Shown piece after piece: positions 44,952 to 55,870 of a DNA stretch of 64,000 bases. The position numbers were made by a program, and so were the translations under genes. The number at the start of each line of letters is the position of its first letter. The first letter of the stretch is position 1. The DNA is taken from contig NW_022985567.1 of the NCBI RefSeq assembly GCF_010093815.1, forward strand, positions 583,367 to 647,366. The letters are read 5' to 3'. Source of the DNA: Pseudovirgaria hyperparasitica. Taxonomy: Eukaryota; Ascomycota; Dothideomycetes; Acrospermales; Acrospermaceae. The notes beneath the pieces were generated by a model. It was not told the origin of the DNA, ran no database searches, and was given only the letters and a program-made list of their open reading frames with translations.

Positions 44952-47092
44952 ATGCTCCCTCTATCTTCTTCCTTAAAAGCGACCTCTCGCCCCGTACTCT
45001 GCTCTCTCCAGTCTCCAGTCCCTAAACTATTCTTCCAGCCTATGGCCTCGCTCGCACACGACCAATCGCCCCACCAGAAAATGAAGAGCTCACAACTACT
45101 ACGCCCTAACATGCCTCCGAGGCAACTCTCCACCACGTGAGCTTTAAACTTGTACTGCTCCAGCTACCTGTCTACCTGTCCAGTGCCCTTGTCTACTGGG
45201 GTATCTATGTGTCTGGGTAATAGGTAGTTGGCTATCATGTTCATGCCCACTGACCATCTTCAAGCTCCGGTGACTACGATACCGCGAACCCTCCAGAGGT
45301 GCGCAGGTATCTTCGCACCTATGGCCTCACTCCGCCCAATGTCGAGACCTATGAGACTCAAGCTCAAAGATGTACGTACCAGAAATTGCACCTTATCTAG
45401 CTGTAGATACTGACAGGACACAATTGCAGGTCTCAAACTCCTGTCCATGAAGCCCACTCCAATCGAAAAGTACCAATACTTGACACATCTCCGAGCCACC
45501 AACGTCCATCTTTTCTACCGCCTCCTTGCCGATAATGTTAGAGTATGTTTCGCTCTTCATGAGGTGCAAATCTGGTACTGATGCCGCCACAGGAACTCAC
45601 TCCTCTCATCTACACCCCCACCGTCGGTGAAGCCTGTCTTCGCTGGTCAGAAATATATACCCAGCCCGAGGGCATGTACATTTCATATTCAGACAAGGGT
45701 CATATCGCCGAAGTGCTGAAGAATTGGCCTTACGATGTCGACATCACCGTTCTCACCGACGGCTCTCGTATCCTGGGTCTCGGAGATTTGGGCGTCAACG
45801 GAATGGGTATTCCGGTCGGCAAGCTGGCTCTATATACCGCCTGCGCCGGCATTCGTCCAGAGAAGACTCTTCCTCTGACTCTGGATCTTGGTACGAGCAA
45901 CGAGGCTTTCAGGAACGATCCTCTATACATGGGTAGTCGAAGGCCGAAAGTCACAGCGGAGGAAGAGCGGGAGTTTCTGGACGAACTGATGGAGGCGCTC
46001 GTGCAGAGGTGGCCAGGCATCGTCATTCAGTTTGAGGACTTCAAGAACCCCTTCCCGGCTCTCGAACGGTATCGTGACAATTACGCCATGTTCAACGACG
46101 ATGTGCAAGGGACTGGTGCGGTCATTGCCGCTGGCTTCATCAACGCCGTGAAGGCTTCGGGTGTGCCAGCCAAAGATCACAAGGCTGTGTTTCTCGGCGC
46201 TGGGAGTGCTGGTGTTGGTGTCGCCAAGCAGCTCGTGGAATACTTCATGAAGGAGGGTCTCACCGAGGACGAGTCGCGCCGCAAGTTCTGGTTCGTAGAC
46301 TCGAATGGCCTGGTGACGAACGACCGTGGTGACAAGCTCGCCGAGCACAAAGTCTACTTCTCCCGAGACGACAACCAAGGTCGCCAATTTCAGTCTCTGG
46401 CACGCCTCATCGAGTACGTGCAGCCAACCATCCTGATGGGCCTCTCCACGATCGGAGGTGCATTTACCAAGGATATCCTCCAACGCATGGCTCGCATAAA
46501 CCACCGCCCAATCATCTTCCCTCTCTCGAACCCGTCCTCGAAGTCCGAATGCACATTCGAGGACGCCGTCGCTTATACAGAAGGTCGCGTGCTTTTCGCC
46601 TCGGGATCGCCCTTCCCAGCGGTTCGTTGTGACGGCCGCATCATGGTCCCAGGCCAGGGCAACAACATGTACGTCTTTCCGGGCATCGGGCTCGGAGCGA
46701 TCCTCTCCAAGGCATCTTCTGTCACGCAAGACATGATCTACGCTTCGGCCGAGCATCTGGCTGCGTCGCTGAACGAGCAGGAGCGCGCCGATGGCTGGCT
46801 GTACCCTGACATCCGCCGCATTCGCGACGTGAGCGTCATCATCACCCGTGGCGTGATCCGTGCTGCTCAAGAAAACGGCGTCGATCGCGAGACCCTCCTC
46901 CGCGGGCTCAGCGATGAGCAGCTCGACGCTTACATCAAAGAGAGGATGTATGACCCGTCCACGGAGGTCGAGAAGGTTCTCTCCGAGGTCGAGCAGCTCG
47001 AGACCACGGCATCGGGCATGAGCTACACAAATGGCCAAGTCAATGGCCTAATCAACGGCGTCGTAAACGGGCTCAGCTCCGCGCATCTCTAA
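44952..47092 (+). CDS. Malic enzyme (malate dehydrogenase, oxaloacetate-decarboxylating)
   Basis: Converts L-malate to pyruvate and CO2 with reduction of NAD(P)+. Four exons: 44952-45136, 45265-45371, 45430-45542 and 45593-47092, giving 634 residues. The N-terminal domain reads LLSMKPTPIEKYQYLTHLRA, DNVRELTPLIYTPTVGEACL. The signature FEDFKNPFPALERYRDNYAM with FNDDVQGTGAV supplies metal and substrate residues, and FLGAGSAGVGVAKQLVEYF is the dinucleotide site. Further family strings are MGLSTIGGAFTKDILQRMA, PLSNPSSKSECTFEDA and VPGQGNNMYVFPGIGLGAIL. The first 60 residues from 44952 (MLPLSSSLKATSRPVLCS) are basic and acid-free at the start, like a mitochondrial presequence; the in-frame ATG at 45042 (MASLAHD) would give a shorter form. 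Cofactor preference cannot be read by eye. Confidence 0.93.
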
Positions 47093-47673
47093 GCGCACGA
47101 CCCGTCCTTTTCCACCTTCAATTAGGTGAAATTCCGAGTAGACAAAAGCGGTGTTTTGGGTTCTTGTCCTGTTTGATTTATAGATCGTCGTGCGCTGGCC
47201 GAGCCCAGCCGTACAATTTTCCCTGTTCTTGATTTCGAGATACCTGCACATACTAAGGGCACCTCAACCCTGAGCCGGGAGTCTCCTACCACGTTCATTC
47301 TAATGGTGGTCCTAGTAGACTCCTGGACTCGTCGTTTGGATTGCATTAGCGAACTGGTCTTTTTCTTGCTGTTTGTGGTGGCGATCGTTTGGGGGAGACA
47401 CTCAACTCATTAGCACATGCTGACTTTGTGCCAAAAAATTGATGCATAATGAATACTATGGACTTCTTTGCCGTTTTTTAAAAGAATGCTTTGCCTTTAT
47501 TGTGACTGTTTTGTCTCGCTATGGAAGATACACTTGATGATTATTACACTAATTACGAAAGACTGTTTAGACGGCTGTGAGACAGTATTGTGCGTTGAGG
47601 CATTGCATTAACGAGGTATATACCAAAAAGAAATGTTGAGTATAGTCAACGACCAGAAAAAGACAAAAGAACA
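47093..47673. other. Malic enzyme 3' flank, no gene seen
   Basis: About 580 bases between the malic enzyme stop and the tRNA gene. Only short, featureless ORFs. Confidence 0.45.
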
Positions 47674-47745
47674 TAGCTGAAAGTGGTTTCGATCCACTGT
47701 CCTCCGGGTTATGAGCCCGGCGCGCTTCCGCTGCGCCATTCAGCT
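47674..47745 (-). tRNA. tRNA-Met (CAU), elongator type
   Basis: The minus strand folds as a 72-base cloverleaf: acceptor stem AGCTGAA/TTCAGCT with discriminator A, D arm GGCGCAGCGGAAGCGC, anticodon arm CCGGG-CTCATAA-CCCGG and T arm GTGG-ATCGAAA-CCAC. The loop CTCATAA places CAU as the anticodon. The first acceptor base pairs normally and the anticodon stem lacks the three consecutive G-C pairs in the initiator arrangement, so it is called elongator; the gene is intronless. CCA is not encoded. It sits between malic enzyme and the membrane-protein gene. Confidence 0.93.
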
Positions 47746-48785
47746 TGGTGCATGTGAAACACAAATTTAGTGGACTTATAATACACACGATGGTCAGCTC
47801 CCCCAAGCGATTGTCCTAGCGCCATCGCCTCGGTCGGACGTACCCGCCCGTGATCCGGTCGTTGAAGATTCAAGCAACTCCAAGATCCGTGCATTGCGGC
47901 AATTAATCTTTCGATATCATGGGTTCCGCTGTCATGAATTGTTTCAAGAGGAGAAAATAAAGCCAGTGTGGTCAATACTGCATCATACTGTAATACATTC
48001 CGCCCGCGGTGTGTGTCGTGGCCGTGGACGTGTCATTTACTGCCTTGATGTGTGCGAAAGTGAAGATGCGGGGTGGGCGTGATGCAATGCGCGCGGGCAT
48101 GTAGGTACAACAACAACATACAGATGTGTATGTATATAGCTACACTTATAGGCATCGTGTCCAATTACAACAATGTATTTGCTAGACGAACGCACATCTA
48201 GAATATTTCCATTACAGTAGTTCCATGCAGCGAAATCCGGAGTCCCATGCCGGGAGTTTCGTCGCAATTAAAAAATATCCGGGGTTGAGTTGTAGTGCCA
48301 GCCCAGCCTCCTTCCTTCCTTACCAGCCACCCGCGACCGACGACGATGGCTCCTTCCCCCCATGGATTGTGCCGCACCATCCCGGCGTCATTCGGCGAAA
48401 TACAACAGACTTTGTCACTCTCACTTCGATTACAATACACACACACTTTACTCACTTCTTGAGCTGCTGCTCTTCTTCCTCTTCCTCTCTCATTCTGCCT
48501 TCTCTGTCTTGCCCTCGCGGGTTCTCTTCACTCTTTCAAGAGCTGTCGCCTTGCTTCCCAAGCTTCTCCACGTTCGTTCTCTATGGCCCTGCCCCGCTGT
48601 TGAACATACGCCGACGCCGCCCTGTCTTTGCCAACTTCCAACAGCCTCACTCACGCATAGCTACGTCGCAACTACGCAATTACGCAGTTCTTCCCTCCTC
48701 TTCCTCCTCCGCCACCTGAGGAGCTGAAACCATTCATTCCAATCCTCCATAGGACAAGCGTCCGAGTCCTACCTACATCCTCACC
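47746..48785. other. Intergenic region after tRNA-Met
   Basis: About 1 kb. The last 400 bases before 48786 are strongly pyrimidine-rich (ctcttcttcctcttcctc near 48470-48490), probably the promoter and 5' UTR of the next gene. ORFs at 48225-48727 reflect that composition and are not accepted. Confidence 0.5.
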
Positions 48786-49442
48786 ATGGCGCCCATTCCA
48801 CAATCCCCAGACGCCTCAGCGCCCTTGATCTCCCTCCGCGCCCTCACAACCACCCTCACCTCCCTACTCCCACACTCCGCCCTCCAAGCCCGCCAAGTCG
48901 GCGTCAGTGTCAGCAACAGCGGCAATGGCATCATCCCCTCCTCCTACCATGACATGAACAGCGGTCCCGCACCAGGCGTCGTCATTGGCGCAACCCTCGG
49001 CTCCGTCGCTGGCTTCCTCCTCCTCTGCTGGCTCTTCATGTCACTCGCCGGCTTCTCCGGCGGCGCCATCGTCGGCGGCGAAGAAGAGATTATCGTACGC
49101 AAACAGCCCTCGCATGCCACTCCACGCAGTCGCCGTAGTCGCCGCTCGCGCTCGACTCGTGAGGTGCGCTCGGTTCGCGAGGTCAGTGTGGGCCGCAGTC
49201 CGCGCCGTAGCGAGCGCATTATTATAGACGATACTAGGAGGGGAGTGCCGCTGGGTCGCCCGCGGAGTAGGAGTATTCTAGTGGAGGAGCGCGTCGAGCA
49301 TCGTGTGCCCGGCGATGATATGGTTGAGGTTATCGAGGAGGTCAGCGATATAACGGCGAGCAGTGCGCCGCCGCCGCCGCGTCGGAAGAGCAGCAGTCGA
49401 CGGGATGGTGGAAGTGGCGGGTACAGGTCAGTAGATGCTTGA
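48786..49442 (+). CDS. Single-pass membrane protein with arginine-rich cytoplasmic tail
   Basis: An intronless 218-residue protein. Residues 64-90 (GVVIGATLGSVAGFLLLCWL continuing to SLAGF) form one strong membrane segment. The N-terminal 60 residues are Ser/Thr-rich. The C-terminal part is basic with RSRRSRRSRSTREVRSVREV, then acidic (DDMVEVIEEVSDI) and a final PPPPRRKSSSRRD stretch. Small proteins with this layout (one membrane helix, RS-like tail, VEVIEE motif) are widespread in Pezizomycotina and have no assigned role. The ATG at 48786 sits in a good context (ACC before ATG). I cannot name a function. Confidence 0.75.
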   Translation: MAPIPQSPDASAPLISLRALTTTLTSLLPHSALQARQVGVSVSNSGNGIIPSSYHDMNSGPAPGVVIGATLGSVAGFLLLCWLFMSLAGFSGGAIVGGEEEIIVRKQPSHATPRSRRSRRSRSTREVRSVREVSVGRSPRRSERIIIDDTRRGVPLGRPRSRSILVEERVEHRVPGDDMVEVIEEVSDITASSAPPPPRRKSSSRRDGGSGGYRSVDA

Positions 49443-50636
49443 TTTTTGTTCACTGAGGAGCAGTCGTCGATCTTCCTTTTGGCTGTCAAACCCGGATTCC
49501 AACAAAACCTGAAATACTAATATATGCTTTGTCCCACAGATACTAAGTGTCCTCGGAACCCGATATCCTTTCAATCTCGATATCGCATTTACTTACTTGT
49601 CTGTCACCACCAGCACCACAACAACAACACGCGCATATATAATACACTATTACCTCAACGCGGCGTTTAACCAGGCGTTTGAAGAGATATCATAATCATC
49701 TTGAAAGGGAAAGATTGGGAGTGATGTCGTGGACAGACTTTTACCTACTCAGGTCTATCTATACCCCAATCCCCCATCCCCTTATTGGCCTGGCGTTGAG
49801 TGGAGATGTTGAATTGATTTGAACTCAATGAGTATGGTATGGCATGTAACAATATGGGCTGCGTTTTGTCGTCGTCGTCGTTCTTCTTCTCTTGTTTTTT
49901 AGTTGTTTCTCGCTTGTTCTGTGGGAAGGGCATCAATGTATATGCAAGTGCGGGATGGAGGATCTAGCGATGTAGCGGAGGATGAGGACGAGGAGGAAAT
50001 ATCCCGGAAATCATGCATATGAGTGTTCAAGAAAGCCACGTCTTTACTGTTCGTTTATGTGTGTGACGGCCGGACGGACGGACGGACGGACGGACAGACA
50101 GACACTGGCCTGCATCTATGAGCTGCGCTTACGGGTTGGTCATGCATGCATTCATGTGTATACGCGCGCAAAACATGAACTACCTAAACTACAAAGACAA
50201 CGAAAAGACAACGATGATACAGACAGAGACTGTGTGATATCACGCACGCTACAATTGCGTTACTTTCGGTGATTTGAGAAAACAAAAAAACGCCCTTGGA
50301 AATTCTACGCGCTTAGCTATTATGTGTGTGTATGAATGCCGTATGCTGTATGCTGTATGCTGTATGCCGTATGCTTGCTTGCTATTTCCAACATGCCGCT
50401 CGCTGCTATACAAAGACGAAACAAACCCCCAAAAAAACAAAATCCTCCCAAACACCACGCTAATATGAACCGCAACCCAAACAGCAAAAAAAAAACACAC
50501 AAAACGCCCCCTTTTCCCCCTCCCCTTATATCCAGCAACCCCTTCGTCCCTTCACCAATCCACTCACGACCCTCTCCCCCCCTCTCCATTCCCTCATCCA
50601 TCCATCCATCCATCCCCCCATCCCGTCCGATTAGAA
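49443..50636. other. Convergent intergenic region with simple repeats
   Basis: 1.2 kb between the membrane-protein gene and the kinesin stop. It contains a (GGAC)n tract at 50069-50098, a heptamer array of gtatgct at 50341-50377, and (CCAT)n at 50595-50617. No gene is seen. Confidence 0.55.
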
Positions 50637-53084
50637 TCACAAATCCAGCTCCCCCAACCCGGCCCTCATCCCCTCCACCGACCTCACCCCAACACCCTTC
50701 AACGCCGCCAGCGCCGCCAGATCAAGCACATCCGCACCGCCCATCTCGACGAGATTATTCACAATCGTCTCTGCGCGCTTCGCGCCCACGCCGCGGAGCG
50801 CACGGATCTGTTTGATGTCTCTTGAGTTGATGATGCTGAGGAGGGAGGTTGTGCGGGGGGTTGGTGGTGGTTGTGCTTGTGCTTGTTCTGATGCTTGGGG
50901 TATGGTAATAGTCGTGCAGGTTTGGGTTTCGCGGTGGAGGGGGTCTGAACTGGATGCCGAGATCGAGTCGCGGAAGATGGCGACTTTGGGAGCGCGTTTC
51001 TGTTTGGGTTTGGTGGTGTATGATGTTTTGCGTTTTTTGAACTGGATGCTTGAGTCGGAGGTGTATGCGTCGTCGTTGTCGTTGTCGTTCTCGTCGGCGT
51101 CGTCGAGGTCGGCGTTGGGGATGAATTCGGACGTGTCTGGGTCGTCTTGGGGCTGCTTTCTGGCTTCCTCGCTGATGCGGGATTTGGGTTTCGTCGTCCT
51201 TGAGAGAGAGCGTTTTGCTGGGGCGTTGAGACTGGCTCGCGCGGCTGGGGCTTGGAATGACGGGGTCGGGTCGTAGGAGTCGGTGGATGTAGATGTGAAT
51301 GCCGGAGCTTGATGTTGGAATGAGTTCCCATTCGTCCTCCCGTTTTGGATGTGCGGGTTCTCTTCTGAATACTGGTCCTCTTTGGTAATCTGTCCCTGTT
51401 GAAGCTTCGCTTCGCGGATCTTTTCGTCCAAGGCGGCGATCTTCCTTTCCAGCTTCTCGTTATCTGGGAAGTACGGCACAGCCAGTCGATACATCTTCAG
51501 CGCACTCGTATCCTCGCCTCTGGCTTGGTGTTGTTTTGCCATCATGAGAAAGTGGAGCCCCTCTTCCTTGCTCTTGTCCGTGGACGCTTCCACCCGTCGT
51601 TCCAAGTCAAGCAATCGCTGCTGGAGCTCAGGAGGCAGCGCGGGTAACGCAGAATTCACATCCGAGATGGCCCTCTCCGCGAACTTCTCCGACAGCTTAG
51701 CGTCTATCATGGCTTCTATGGCAGCCGCTGAGAGGACTGGCTCCGAAGGATGCGATCGGAAGACAGCCGGGCGTATCGCTTTCGAGGGGCGGCTTTGTAT
51801 TGACTGCTCGGCAGGCCGTTTTTGGGTCTCATTCGAGCGGCGTGTAGTGCCAGTGGGTGCATTGGCAGATGCTCGAGGCAGCTTTCTTGAATCTGAATAG
51901 ACTGAGAATTCCTTCACCGGTTTGTCGGACTTTGGAACTTTGTTGATGCCTATGTTGTGCGCCGTCGCCAGAGCCCGAAGCGGCTGTCTTTGTATGTTTT
52001 TTCCAGCTATACTCGAGGTCGTGGTAGAAGACTTCGTGTCTGACCGGAACACCGGCTCGTTCTCGACCTCGCATACCTCGATCTTCTTCGTCCGATTTGC
52101 AAAATTCAACGAGCTCAGGGTATCCAGGTGGTAACCTTTCACGGGCGCCAGATTAAGGATCATGATAGTCAGGCCATTATTCTGCCCTAATGAGAGTATG
52201 CGAGTCATCTTGGATTCTCTGTAAGGTATCCTGGTTTGTTTCTTGCTTATTGCCTCAACACATTGAGCAAGCACGAAAAGTGACTTGTTTATGCTGGAAG
52301 ACTCGACGAGGCGCTCTTTGTTGTTGTCCGTACGGCGATTGTCTTCTGAACCTGCCAGGTCGATGGCTGACGCCCGACTCACACGAACGCTCGTTTCTGT
52401 CGTCTGAGTAATTTTCACACAGAGGACCGCGTGAGATCTCGAAGAGTGCGCATTCAGCTTGGTAGCAGAAGTGGACCGGTTCACATTGGCCTGGTCATAC
52501 AGCTGTTCAAACTCTTTCAGTGTCGTGCACGGCCTCTCGGTCAGGCCCACGACGACTGTTTTGCCATTGTTGTCCCGTATTGGCAGGCCTGCTGGTGTTC
52601 GCTTTTCTGGCGGCTCGAATAGGTCAAAGACCTTATCGTTGTATATTTCGTAGTAGCTCATCGCGACTTCAATCTCTGTGGCCCCTGCCGTACTCTTTTC
52701 AATCTTTCGCTGTTCCCTATATATCTTGCTAAGCAGTCGCGGGATGACGCCTCGTTCGGCCAGAGATTTTCCTCCGCGCATCGTATGTGTCTTGCCCGTG
52801 CCCGTAACACCATACGCAAATATCGTAGTATCGAAGCCATTGAACAAATGCTTCACGGTCGGGGCGATTTCGTGGTCAAAAAGGTCCTGTTGCGTCGCGT
52901 GTTGTTCGTAGACACTGTTGAACTGGAACGAAAAGCTCTCTGCACCATTCTTAGGGTTTGGTATTCGGACCACCGTGGGACTGGCTGGCTTCTCATTGCC
53001 GACGCTTTCGGCGGTGACAATTACATCTTTTTCGATCTCGAGCTTCAGCAAAGGCCGGATTCGAGCGACGACGCGGACGCTCAT
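50637..53084 (-). CDS. Kinesin-10 family motor with C-terminal helix-hairpin-helix (KIF22/Kid-like)
   Basis: An intronless 815-residue motor with an N-terminal kinesin head (about 1-345). The P-loop is GVTGTGKTHT at residues 92-101, switch I NAHSSRSHAV and switch II IDLAGSED; YRESKMTRIL and SSLNFANRTKKIE close the head. The middle is disordered with a short coiled region (PELQQRLLDLERRVEAST). The last 60 residues form a tandem helix-hairpin-helix, IKQIRALRGVGAKRAETIVN and ALKGVGVRSVEGMRAGLG, the DNA-binding module that defines Kid/KIF22, which pushes chromosome arms at mitosis. The head plus HhH arrangement makes kinesin-10 the best call; the role is inferred from animal relatives. Confidence 0.92.
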   Translation of the reverse strand: MSVRVVARIRPLLKLEIEKDVIVTAESVGNEKPASPTVVRIPNPKNGAESFSFQFNSVYEQHATQQDLFDHEIAPTVKHLFNGFDTTIFAYGVTGTGKTHTMRGGKSLAERGVIPRLLSKIYREQRKIEKSTAGATEIEVAMSYYEIYNDKVFDLFEPPEKRTPAGLPIRDNNGKTVVVGLTERPCTTLKEFEQLYDQANVNRSTSATKLNAHSSRSHAVLCVKITQTTETSVRVSRASAIDLAGSEDNRRTDNNKERLVESSSINKSLFVLAQCVEAISKKQTRIPYRESKMTRILSLGQNNGLTIMILNLAPVKGYHLDTLSSLNFANRTKKIEVCEVENEPVFRSDTKSSTTTSSIAGKNIQRQPLRALATAHNIGINKVPKSDKPVKEFSVYSDSRKLPRASANAPTGTTRRSNETQKRPAEQSIQSRPSKAIRPAVFRSHPSEPVLSAAAIEAMIDAKLSEKFAERAISDVNSALPALPPELQQRLLDLERRVEASTDKSKEEGLHFLMMAKQHQARGEDTSALKMYRLAVPYFPDNEKLERKIAALDEKIREAKLQQGQITKEDQYSEENPHIQNGRTNGNSFQHQAPAFTSTSTDSYDPTPSFQAPAARASLNAPAKRSLSRTTKPKSRISEEARKQPQDDPDTSEFIPNADLDDADENDNDNDDAYTSDSSIQFKKRKTSYTTKPKQKRAPKVAIFRDSISASSSDPLHRETQTCTTITIPQASEQAQAQPPPTPRTTSLLSIINSRDIKQIRALRGVGAKRAETIVNNLVEMGGADVLDLAALAALKGVGVRSVEGMRAGLGELDL

Positions 53085-53808
53085 GTTGTTGGGGGAAGGG
53101 TGAAAGAATGCGCGAAGAGATGAGCTCTATGAGCGGCCTGGATGAGTATCAGGCTTGTTCGTAGCTCAATGCAAGAACAATCTTGTTGTGTATGAATGGA
53201 TAGGACCTCGCATCGGTGAGCTCATGAGAGTTTCGCGTAGACCGTCCCTGAATGAGGTTAGCGTGCGGTTGTCAGGAGCAACGGCCAAAACTCCGGATAT
53301 ATCGTGCGGCCTCCAATATCATCTTCCTGATGTAGCGGTATTAGATACATCTCTCAATATATGAGAACATATCCGGGTACTTGTTCAACACCCTATGCTG
53401 GTGTCAAAAGACCATTCGCAACTAAGGATATTCGCATGACATGAAATTGGATATCTGAGCTGAGCGCACAGGGCGATGGACGCACTATCCATATTAGACC
53501 TCGAAGATCGCACATAAGCTTTATAATATACATAGGGGAGTATCTCAAGACTACGATCTGAGGTGCGAATAAAGCACAAGGGAAAACTCTAGTATCAGTC
53601 ATCAACCCTTCCACAGTCTGAGTCTGGTTCATTTCTCGCTCCTACACTGTGAGAGCACGTACTCGTACACTGATGAATCACTTTTCAAATTTTACAATTC
53701 AAAATTGATCCGTCCAGTTGAGATAATCGAATTACTTCTAGCTATCTGGTACAAAGCATTTCCACATTGGAGTACTTGTTGTCGTTACATAGTACCATCA
53801 GCAAGCGC
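53085..53808. other. Intergenic region, no gene seen
   Basis: 724 bases between the kinesin promoter and the stop of the secreted-protein gene. Short ORFs only. The part from 53350 is AT-rich. Confidence 0.45.
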
Positions 53809-54431
53809 TCAATTGCCGTCAGGGTAGACATTCTGAGAGACCTTGCAACCACCAGAGCTGCTCCACAATTTGTTTGCTACTATTGTGTCAGTCACATGCT
53901 ACTAGTATCATGATCCGGACTTATATGCTTACTGTTGGGAGAATGTCCGTTTGAGCCGTCACGAATCAGCTTGTGACCGCCCCCAGATGGAGAGTTGTTC
54001 TCGCAGTTGAGCTCAGCTTGACCGCCGTCGCCGTCTCCAATCCAGATATCAATCTGCTTGTCGTTACAGCCAGTGCAGATGTCTGCCATGACAAGGTACT
54101 TTTTCAGATACGGGAACCAGGTGATCTCGCATGGCTTGTGGAGCGAGCCGCCCTTTTTGGTCGCGTATGTCAGGGGCTTGTCATACGATCCATCGCCTCC
54201 AGCGCGGGCACCGCGGCCAACGCAGCTGTACGCAACCTGGTTGTTGCCACAGCCTGCGTGGTAACCGTCGAGGCAGTTGTCTGGGTCTGTGATTGTAAGT
54301 TTAGGTTTCATGCTGAAGTTTCAGGGAGGGTACTTACATCCAAACCAAGTCTGCTTGCTCACAGTGACAGCGTCATAGGCTTGAGCTGTTGCCAAAACCG
54401 TGGCAAGGATAGTAGCAATGGTTGCCTTCAT
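53809..54431 (-). CDS. Small secreted cysteine-rich protein
   Basis: A 171-residue secreted protein (172 with the alternative acceptor). Exons are 54431-54338, 54286-53933 and 53876-53809. The N-terminus KATIATILATVLATAQA is a clear signal peptide with cleavage after residue 18. The mature part has eight cysteines (DNC, AGC, YSC, KPC, DIC, TGC, LNC, GGC), enough for four disulfides. The core PLTYATKKGGSLHKPCEITW, FPYLKKYLVMADICTGCNDK, QIDIWIGDGDGGQAELNCEN resembles fungal secreted proteins with a double-psi beta-barrel or 3D-like domain; that likeness is from memory. Intron 2 ends in a TAGTAG (NAGNAG) acceptor. It may act in the cell wall or as an effector; neither is shown. Confidence 0.82.
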
Positions 54432-54914
54432 TGTCGGGAAAAGTTCCAAGATGTTGATATCTATTCGTGAAAGAAGCAAGGCTTGATGGTCTCAACGAAA
54501 GGGAAATAATCAGTCCTTTATATACACGCCCAGGGGGACTATCAGGGCACCAAATAGCTTAGACACCATTACGAACGACTGAAGCATCCGGATACATCGG
54601 AAGGAGCCTTCGAAAAGCTTGTAAACATCTTCCCGAGCCCCATTGTAGTAGACGGTGACACATCAATTGGGCCTACAAGAGGACCAAGTCCGACCTTCGG
54701 AGTCGAAAAGTACGCTTACAGTCTCAAAACTGATGATCATGGACGACAATGTGACCAATCTACTGGATCTTGATTTTCTGTTTACGAAACATCTGTGACG
54801 GCGCGCAGTTAGTGATTACAGTCTCCGCGTAAGTTCTTCATCTATTATACACAATGGGATGGTGACAAAGTGATAGTACAAAAGGTAAATACCACAGCTA
54901 GCTAGGGACGACAG
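54432..54914. promoter_or_regulatory. Upstream region of the secreted-protein gene
   Basis: 483 bases. A TATA-like TATATAAAGG on the minus strand lies near 54514-54523, about 85 bases before the ATG. No gene seen. Confidence 0.5.
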
Positions 54915-55870
54915 CTCCGACAAACAAGTTTGGCCCCTCGGGATTACCACATATGGCCTTAGTTCCGGCCTCGAAGGTAGAGGCATCTTTCACTCTACTT
55001 GCTGAATTGGGAAGGTCAATGCGGCGGATAGTGTAGAGGTAGGCTAACGTGTCAGCTTATAGATATGCAGAACTAGTCACAGAACTCACTAGGCAAGTCT
55101 CCAAACCCGTGTCCACTATTACGCTATAGTTGTGGTTGTCGGGCGGGACCCTGAAGCCGGTGCGTACGTACGTGGCTAGCATTCATATGATCGTCATGTG
55201 AAGTTATCAATGCCGTCTTGTCGTTCTTCCATGTACACATTTCGACTAGAGATGAAGGGGTGATTTTGCAGCGGTATAACAAATAGATGCATCATTCTGT
55301 GATACCGCTTATTTCGGCACCATACAGTTTTGATAGGAGGGCTCATCAATAACATCGATTATATTATCGACACGAGCAGATACAGAAGATGACCTTGAAA
55401 CTGTCCATGGCTGATGCTGGTCTTTGATCATAGGGCCTACTGCGCTTCAGGGGTGTTGAAAGATCCCAACAGTTACCTTCAGTAGATGAAGTTCCACGTT
55501 TACTGCCTCCTGAGGTCTATGTCTAGAGCCGACCTTCACAGCAGCAACGCATCTGCAGAGAAGTCTCCCACAGTCCCACCCAGTAACACATAGACAGGAG
55601 GTCTAGATAGAGTGTCAAGGCCAAGACCCCATCCAGGGCAAGGATCGTAGAAGAGCCTTTCGGAGATATGGCAGCCGTTGGCACGGATGATAGAAACGCT
55701 GAGCGATGACGTAAACGGGACAGAAAGGCTCCTGGAAGTGTCCCAAAAGCCATCGAGTTTGGTACGAACCATGGACTAGAACCCAATTTTCCGATATCTC
55801 CAGGAACTTCGCATATCCAGGCACGAATTTCAGCTCCGCCGAAGTCGATAGCTCATCTATAGCCTGCTTG
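54915..55870 (-). pseudogene. Unrecognised decayed protein gene
   Basis: The minus strand gives several protein-like runs in different frames, none joinable into one ORF: DFGGAEIRAWICEVPGDIGK followed by LGSSPWFVPNSMAFGTLPGA (about 55840-55710), RANGCHISERLFYDPCPGWG (about 55690-55625), TGFRVPPDNHNYSVIVDTGL (about 55165-55105) and a C-terminus-like FEAGTKAICGNPEGPNLFVG (about 54985-54920). Composition is that of a real protein, but frame changes and stops interrupt it. I do not recognise the family. An intact gene with several introns is a less likely alternative, because no consistent splice pairs join the runs. Confidence 0.35.

Noticed and set aside
45923-47038. 371-codon minus-strand ORF
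   Set aside because: Antisense shadow of the malic enzyme caused by its GC-rich third positions; no family features of its own.
48225-48727. Two overlapping plus-strand ORFs of 164 and 121 codons
   Set aside because: They consist largely of Ser/Leu/Phe from a pyrimidine-rich promoter or leader just before a supported ATG.
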